From Todiramphus chloris collaris (lineage: Eukaryota; Chordata; Aves; Coraciiformes; Alcedinidae), in contig JANVCC010000073.1 of the NCBI GenBank assembly GCA_025345505.1, positions 3,646,206 to 3,710,205 on the forward strand: a stretch of DNA of 64,000 bases, in the 5' to 3' direction. Made by a program: the position numbers and the translations under genes. Below the pieces are notes generated by a model, which did no database searches, was not told where the DNA came from, and saw only the letters and a program-made list of their open reading frames with translations. Of this stretch, positions 59,683-64,000 are shown piece after piece (position 1 is the first letter of the stretch; each line of letters begins with the position of its first letter).

Positions 59683-59954
59683 CTGTCCAGAAACAGGTAG
59701 GTGTAAGATGGAATCAAAGCCAAAATGCTGTCGAGCTGACGAAACATGAAACGCCAGGACGGCCCCTCTGTAGTCCCTTTTCTTCCCAATCTTCAGGAGA
59801 AGCAAGCAACTCAGCTCGGGGCAAGGCTAATTTGTGGCTTCTCCCTTCAACACCAGGACGAGACCTGCAAGAAGGAGGGGAGGAGCTACCGATGAATGGA
59901 GCCTGTGAGCAGCGGGAGAGCCCCTCGCCTCAGGACCCCTCCTCTTCCCCCCCC

Positions 59955-59964
59955 NNNNNNNNNN
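59955..59964. other. assembly gap (10 N)
   Basis: Ten unknown bases interrupt the GC-rich promoter region, directly between a C-run and a 34-bp tandem repeat. Its true length is unknown. Confidence 0.99.
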
Positions 59965-60032
59965 CTCCTCTCCTCTCCTTCAACGGCCGCCGCTCGCGCT
60001 CCTCTCCTCTCTCTCAACGGCCGCCGCTCGCG
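59965..60032. repeat. 34-bp tandem repeat, two copies beside the gap
   Basis: Two near-identical 34-base units, each starting CTCCTCTCCTCTC and ending GGCCGCCGCTCGCG, lie back to back right after the N gap. They differ at about two bases. More copies may be hidden in the gap. Confidence 0.9.
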
Positions 60033-60726
60033 CTCCCCCACGAGCACTCCGCCGCGCGGCCGTGGGCCCGGTACCTCGGTCAGGGCGCGCGGCGCGGCGG
60101 GGCGGAGGCAGGCCCCGCGCCCCCAGCCATGGCGCCGGCCGCGGCGCGGGAAGGGAAGGAGGAAGCGGCGTTCCCCTCAGCGGCGGCGCTGGCACGGCCG
60201 GCAGAACCAGCCCGAGCGGCCGCGCCGCTCACCAGCTCTCCGTGCCCAGCACCGTAGCATCACCCCACCGACGTGCCTGACTCGCACCGAAAAATGGACG
60301 AGCCCCCCCGAATTGGCTGCGCCCGACCGCCCGCTCCTCCCTCCGCCCCGGCTGCTCCCGCCTCCCGCCGCTGCCTGCGTTCCCCACCGCCCTCCTTCGC
60401 CTCCTCCTCGGCGGGCTGTGCTCGCCTCTCGCTTACTCCCCGCAGATTCCTCCTGCCTGTTGCCTCCGCTGTTGCCCGGCTGCTCCCCTTCTTCTTCCTC
60501 CTCCTCCTCCTCGCTGCCGCCCGCGGCTCGTCCTGGCGTCCCCACCCGCCCGGCTGCCGTCCCTGCCACGGGCCGGGAGGAAGTAAGGGACCAGCCATAG
60601 CCCTCCTCTGCGGGCTGCCGCGGCCCGCCGTGCACGCCCACGATCGCTTGCCGACCCGGGGCAGCCGGCGGCCGTAACTCGATAAACTCGTTTCTCAACT
60701 GCCACTGCGGCAGTGGGCAGGAAATC

Positions 60727-61204
60727 ACAGAATGGCTCCGGCTGGAAGGGACCTTCGAGATCATCTAACCCAGCCTTCCTGCGATGGGCAGGGACACCTC
60801 TCAGCTGTCAAGGTTGCTTAAGGCCTCATCCAACCTGGCCTTGAACACCTCCAGGGAGGGGCATCCACAGCCCCTCTGGACAATCTATTCCAGAGTCTCA
60901 CCACCCTCCTACTGAAGAACGTTTTCCTAAAACCCAATCTACACCTACTTCCCCTCAGTTTAAAACCATTTCCCCTCATCCTATCATCGGACACTCTTGT
61001 CAAGAGTCCCTCTCCAGCCTTTCTATAGGTTCCCTTCAGGTACTGGAAGGCAGTTAGAAGGTCCACCCAGAGTCTTCTCCAGGCTGAACAATCCCAGCAA
61101 CCTCAGCCTATCCTCGTAGCAGAGGTGCTCCAGCCCCCGGGTCATCTTCGTGGCCTCCTCTGGACTCGTTCCAACAGATCTATGTCCCTCTTATGGTATC
61201 TGTA
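60727..61204 (-). mobile_element. CR1 LINE 3' fragment
   Basis: Read on the - strand, the fragment carries the CR1 ORF2 C-terminus (segments such as AFQYLKGTYRKAGEGLLTRV and SRCRLGFRKTFF) and the 3' UTR, ending AGGTCCCTTCCAGCC and CATTCTGTGATT at the boundary with the TMEM164 CpG island. The 82-codon ORF at 60818-61066 is part of it. Confidence 0.92.
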
Positions 61205-62186
61205 CTAAGGCACATGAAAAATCATGAAGTGAACAGTGACAGCCAACATGGCTTCGCTAAGGGCAAATCATGCATGGCTAATTTGGTGGCCTTCTACGAC
61301 AGTTACAACTCTGGTTGATACGGAAAGAGCAACTGACATCATCTACCTGCACTTGCGCAAAGAATTGGACACTGTCACACATGACATCCTTGTCTCTTAA
61401 GATGGAAAGACATGAACTTGCTGGGTGGACCACCTGGTGGATAAGGAACTGACTAGAAGGTTGCACTCAAACACTTGTGACCAACAGCTTGATGTCCAGG
61501 TGGAGACCAGTGACAAGTGGAGTTCCTCAGGGATCTGTTCTGGGTTCAGTGCTGTTCAACATCTTTGTCAGTGACATGGACAAAGTCTGCTGATGACACC
61601 AAACTGTGTGGTGTGGTGGACTCACTTGAGGCAAGGGATGCCATCCAGAGGGACCTTGACAGGCTTGAGAAATGGGCCAGTGCAAACTGCACGACGTTCA
61701 ACAAGTCAAAGTGCAAGGTCTTGCATCTGGGCTGCGCCAATCCCAGGCACAATTACAGACTGGGTACAGAGTGGGTTGAGAGTAGCCCTGAAGATAAGGA
61801 CTTGGGTGCACCCCAAACCCTGGGGTCAGTTTTGGGCCCCTGACTCCAGGAAGGACATTCTCTGGAGCGTGTCCAGAGGAGGGCAATGAAGCTGGGGAAG
61901 GGTCTAGAGCACAAGTCTGGTGAGGAGTGTCTGAGAGATGTGGTTTTTCAGCCTGGAGAAACGGAGGCTCAGAAAAGGAGGCTCTCAACAACTCCCTGAC
62001 AGGAGGCTGTAGTGAGGTGGGGTTGGTCTCTTCCCCCAGGTAACAAGTGACAGGACAAAAGGAACCGTCCTCCGGTTGTGCCAGGACAGATTTAGGTTGG
62101 ACATTAGGGAAACTTTCTTGCAGTGGTGGAGTCCCCGTCCCTGGAGGGATTTAAAAGCTGTGTAGATGTGGTGCTGAGGGACATGG
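61205..62186 (+). mobile_element. CR1 LINE fragment lacking its 3' tail
   Basis: The sequence encodes broken CR1 ORF2 pieces: SQHGFAKGKSCMANLVAFY near 61,240-61,300, [18 protein letters not shown] at about 61,586-61,640, and the later [12 protein letters not shown] block. Several frames are needed, so it is dead. It stops at GCTGAGGGACATGGTTT (62173-62189) before the usual CR1 3' UTR, so the 3' end has been lost. The ORFs at 61517, 61593 and 61698 are pieces of it. Confidence 0.88.
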
Positions 62187-64000
62187 TTTCATTTACGATC
62201 AAGAGCTATCAGACAAAAACTGCTCTGCAAGCATATTTGTGCTAAGAGCAAGACAGAGAAAAAGTTTAATCCTCTACTCAAGAGAGAAGAAAATCCGTCA
62301 ACAAATTATAAGGAAAGATGAAGAGATTGGTTCCTTTATTGTGTTAGACTCTCAAAAAAGATCACCTGCAAGCAGCTGGTTTAGGACTGGTGATGCTGAG
62401 AACAAAACTATCTCATCCCAGAGTAGGTAAAGAACAGATTAGAAGCACTCAGAGGAACCAAATATTTTCCATTTTTTTAGTCTAGTGAACACGACTGAAA
62501 GACTGACTGCATTAAGATGGTGAATGAGACGCTGAAAAAAACTAAAGTGGCAACTGTAAATTGCTGGGTGATGGAGCCAGAGAAATACAGCTCCATCAGT
62601 GGAATTAACTTTTATCTGCAGAAAAATCCTGGGACAAATGATCTCCCAAACTATTATTAGCACCTAGATGATAACCAGGGAATGACAGCAGTCAACTTGG
62701 ATCTGTCAAAAATAAATCACACCAGATAACTTGATTTTCTCCTTCAGTAAGGAACAGACCTTGTGGATAGAACAGAGCCTGCTGTCAGTTTGATTAGGTT
62801 TTTGCCGCTTACATGACATTTTCATTAGAAAGAGAAATATGATCTGGAAAAATATATTATAAGGCCTACACATCATTAATTCATGTTCATCTTGTGATCA
62901 CTATTAACCCTACCCTAGCTGAACCCAGGACAACTATGAATGCAAAAGATCTGGTTCTCTGGTTCATCTGCTGGGTGGCTTGAGCAGAGCTCTCTCTGTT
63001 TCAGTTTCTTCAGCTTCTTTGAAAAGCACTCTAAGAATTTAGTGTTATTGACTGAACACTGAGCCATTGCTTTCTTCTGTTTGTAAACTATTTCTTCTCA
63101 TCCTTTCACTAAGTAATTTGGGCTCTTGCTAAGATCCATTGTAAACATATTTATCTCCTTTGTCAACAGAAATGGTTCTCTAAAAGCAATAAATTTTTTT
63201 AACTAAGATGTTTGCACAAGAGCCTGAGGTTTGCTCTTGTATCTGAGATTTATTTTTCCGTCCATGGCTTCTTGAAATACAAAAAGAAATGGTGAAACCT
63301 AATGTTAATTAGCTAGGTAATTAGACTGACCTACAAAGACTGCCTTAAATAATTCAGATTAATTTTGTGTACAGCATGGGTCAGATATCACAAAAGTTGC
63401 AATTCCACATTACGTAGGCATAAGCACCACCCCTGTCACTAATACATAATGACTCAAACTTGCCCAGCTTTAAGGTGAGCCTAACCTATGGTCAGCATCC
63501 CAGTACAGGAAAAGTCTCCACACCAGCCTCACGGACAAATGAGCACATTACGTGATTCCAGGTTCTCAGTCTAACTCCAGCTGGATCTTTTCTGTCCATG
63601 GTTACTGCTGCTGCACCATCAGTAAATCTGAACAACAGTGAATCTGTAACACAACAACAAAGGTTTCCTATTGCTCTGCTGATACCTTCCAAAAGCATGG
63701 TTTCTATGATGTGAGCCTCACGCCTACCATTATACACCCAAAAACACAGCCAGAGGTCCGTAAACACTTGGAAGACTTGCAGTCTCTCTACTAAAAAGAA
63801 ATACCTCAGCCAAATAGAACACAGAAAGAAGCAGAAGGAGCCAATCCCAGGCCCTGCCAATGAATCGTGACTCATGCAAACCTGCTGAGCAAAGCCGAAG
63901 CAGTAGCATTGTGCACATTACCAGTGGAGTCCCTGTCCTAGCACTGGGTGCCAGCCTCCAACTGACAAAGGTGGCCTGTGCACTAGGAACAGCTCTGAAT
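62187..64000. other. intergenic region upstream of TMEM164
   Basis: I recognise no gene, RNA or repeat element in this stretch. I looked for ACSL4 coding sequence, expected nearby from human gene order, and found none. The longest frame is 127 codons at 63492-63875 on the - strand, listed separately. Confidence 0.6.
63492..63875 (-). CDS. 127-codon ORF of unknown status (doubtful)
   Basis: The ATG-started frame opens MSHDSLAGPG, has a hydrophobic, aromatic-rich first third (about residues 12-48), and ends VETFPVLGC before a stop. I do not recognise any domain. A frame this long is unusual for AT-rich DNA but not improbable in 64 kb. There is no evident promoter, splice pattern or poly(A) signal, and no sign that it belongs to one of the nearby CR1 copies. 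It may be a chance frame or an unrecognised repeat fragment. Confidence 0.12.
   Translation of the reverse strand: MSHDSLAGPGIGSFCFFLCSIWLRYFFLVERLQVFQVFTDLWLCFWVYNGRREAHIIETMLLEGISRAIGNLCCCVTDSLLFRFTDGAAAVTMDRKDPAGVRLRTWNHVMCSFVREAGVETFPVLGC

Larger units (their letters stand above)
59860..60720 (-). promoter_or_regulatory. TMEM164: CpG-island promoter of TMEM164
   Basis: GC content and CpG frequency rise sharply here compared with the AT-rich surroundings. The island includes a GC box GGGGCGG at 60099-60105 and a CCAAT box on the gene strand at 60312-60316 (ATTGG on +). These suit a housekeeping-type TATA-less promoter firing leftward. The many long ORFs on both strands at 59262-60764 come from GC-rich, stop-poor sequence and are not genes. 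It may also drive a divergent transcript toward the right. Confidence 0.75.

Noticed and set aside
59896-60764. Several long ORFs on both strands (234, 195, 134 and 112 codons)
   Set aside because: They are Arg-, Pro-, Ala- and Gly-rich frames overlapping in all phases of the CpG island, as expected from composition alone.
61517-61991. ORFs of 108, 98 and 97 codons
   Set aside because: They are the CR1 ORF2 remnant in two frames plus its antisense shadow, not host genes.

Overview
The window looks like a piece of a bird genome. It carries several truncated CR1 retrotransposon copies that end in the avian ATTCTATG-type 3' tail, one solo ERVL-type long terminal repeat of the kind common in birds, large AT-rich introns, and two vertebrate genes in the order and relative orientation I know from the AMMECR1-TMEM164 region of human Xq (chicken chromosome 4 by recollection). 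There is no sign of bacterial, phage or plasmid sequence. The species cannot be named from the sequence alone.

Layout. Positions 1-14,340 hold the 3' half of AMMECR1 on the + strand: an upstream intron, the last three coding exons (3323-3413, 4999-5095, 9915-10029) and a long 3' UTR. Positions 14,341 to about 17,020 are the gap between two convergent genes. Positions 17,020-60,700 hold all of TMEM164 on the - strand: a long candidate 3' UTR, six coding exons (23262-23468, 23875-23975, 33458-33536, 43715-43781, 45394-45443, 59283-59651) that join in phase to a 290-residue protein, and a CpG-island promoter interrupted by a 10-N assembly gap. Positions 60,727-62,186 are two CR1 fragments abutting head to head. 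The rest, to 64,000, is intergenic with nothing I recognise. In human the next gene beyond the TMEM164 promoter is ACSL4 by recollection, but no ACSL4 exon is visible here.

How the genes relate. AMMECR1 encodes a conserved, probably nuclear protein of unresolved biochemical role. TMEM164 is a multi-pass membrane protein reported to be an acyltransferase that builds arachidonoyl ether phospholipids relevant to ferroptosis. Its NPCH cysteine is intact here (Cys116, equivalent to human Cys123 after allowing for a cytosolic loop seven residues shorter). The two genes converge tail to tail.

No new system is claimed. The best second-look items are a 92-bp direct duplication 1,172 bp apart in TMEM164 intron DNA, a perfect 20-bp palindrome with a heat-shock-element-like core, inverted repeats near a splice acceptor and in intron 1, a solo LTR with a clean 5-bp target duplication, a 34-bp tandem repeat beside the promoter gap, and two small open reading frames of uncertain status.
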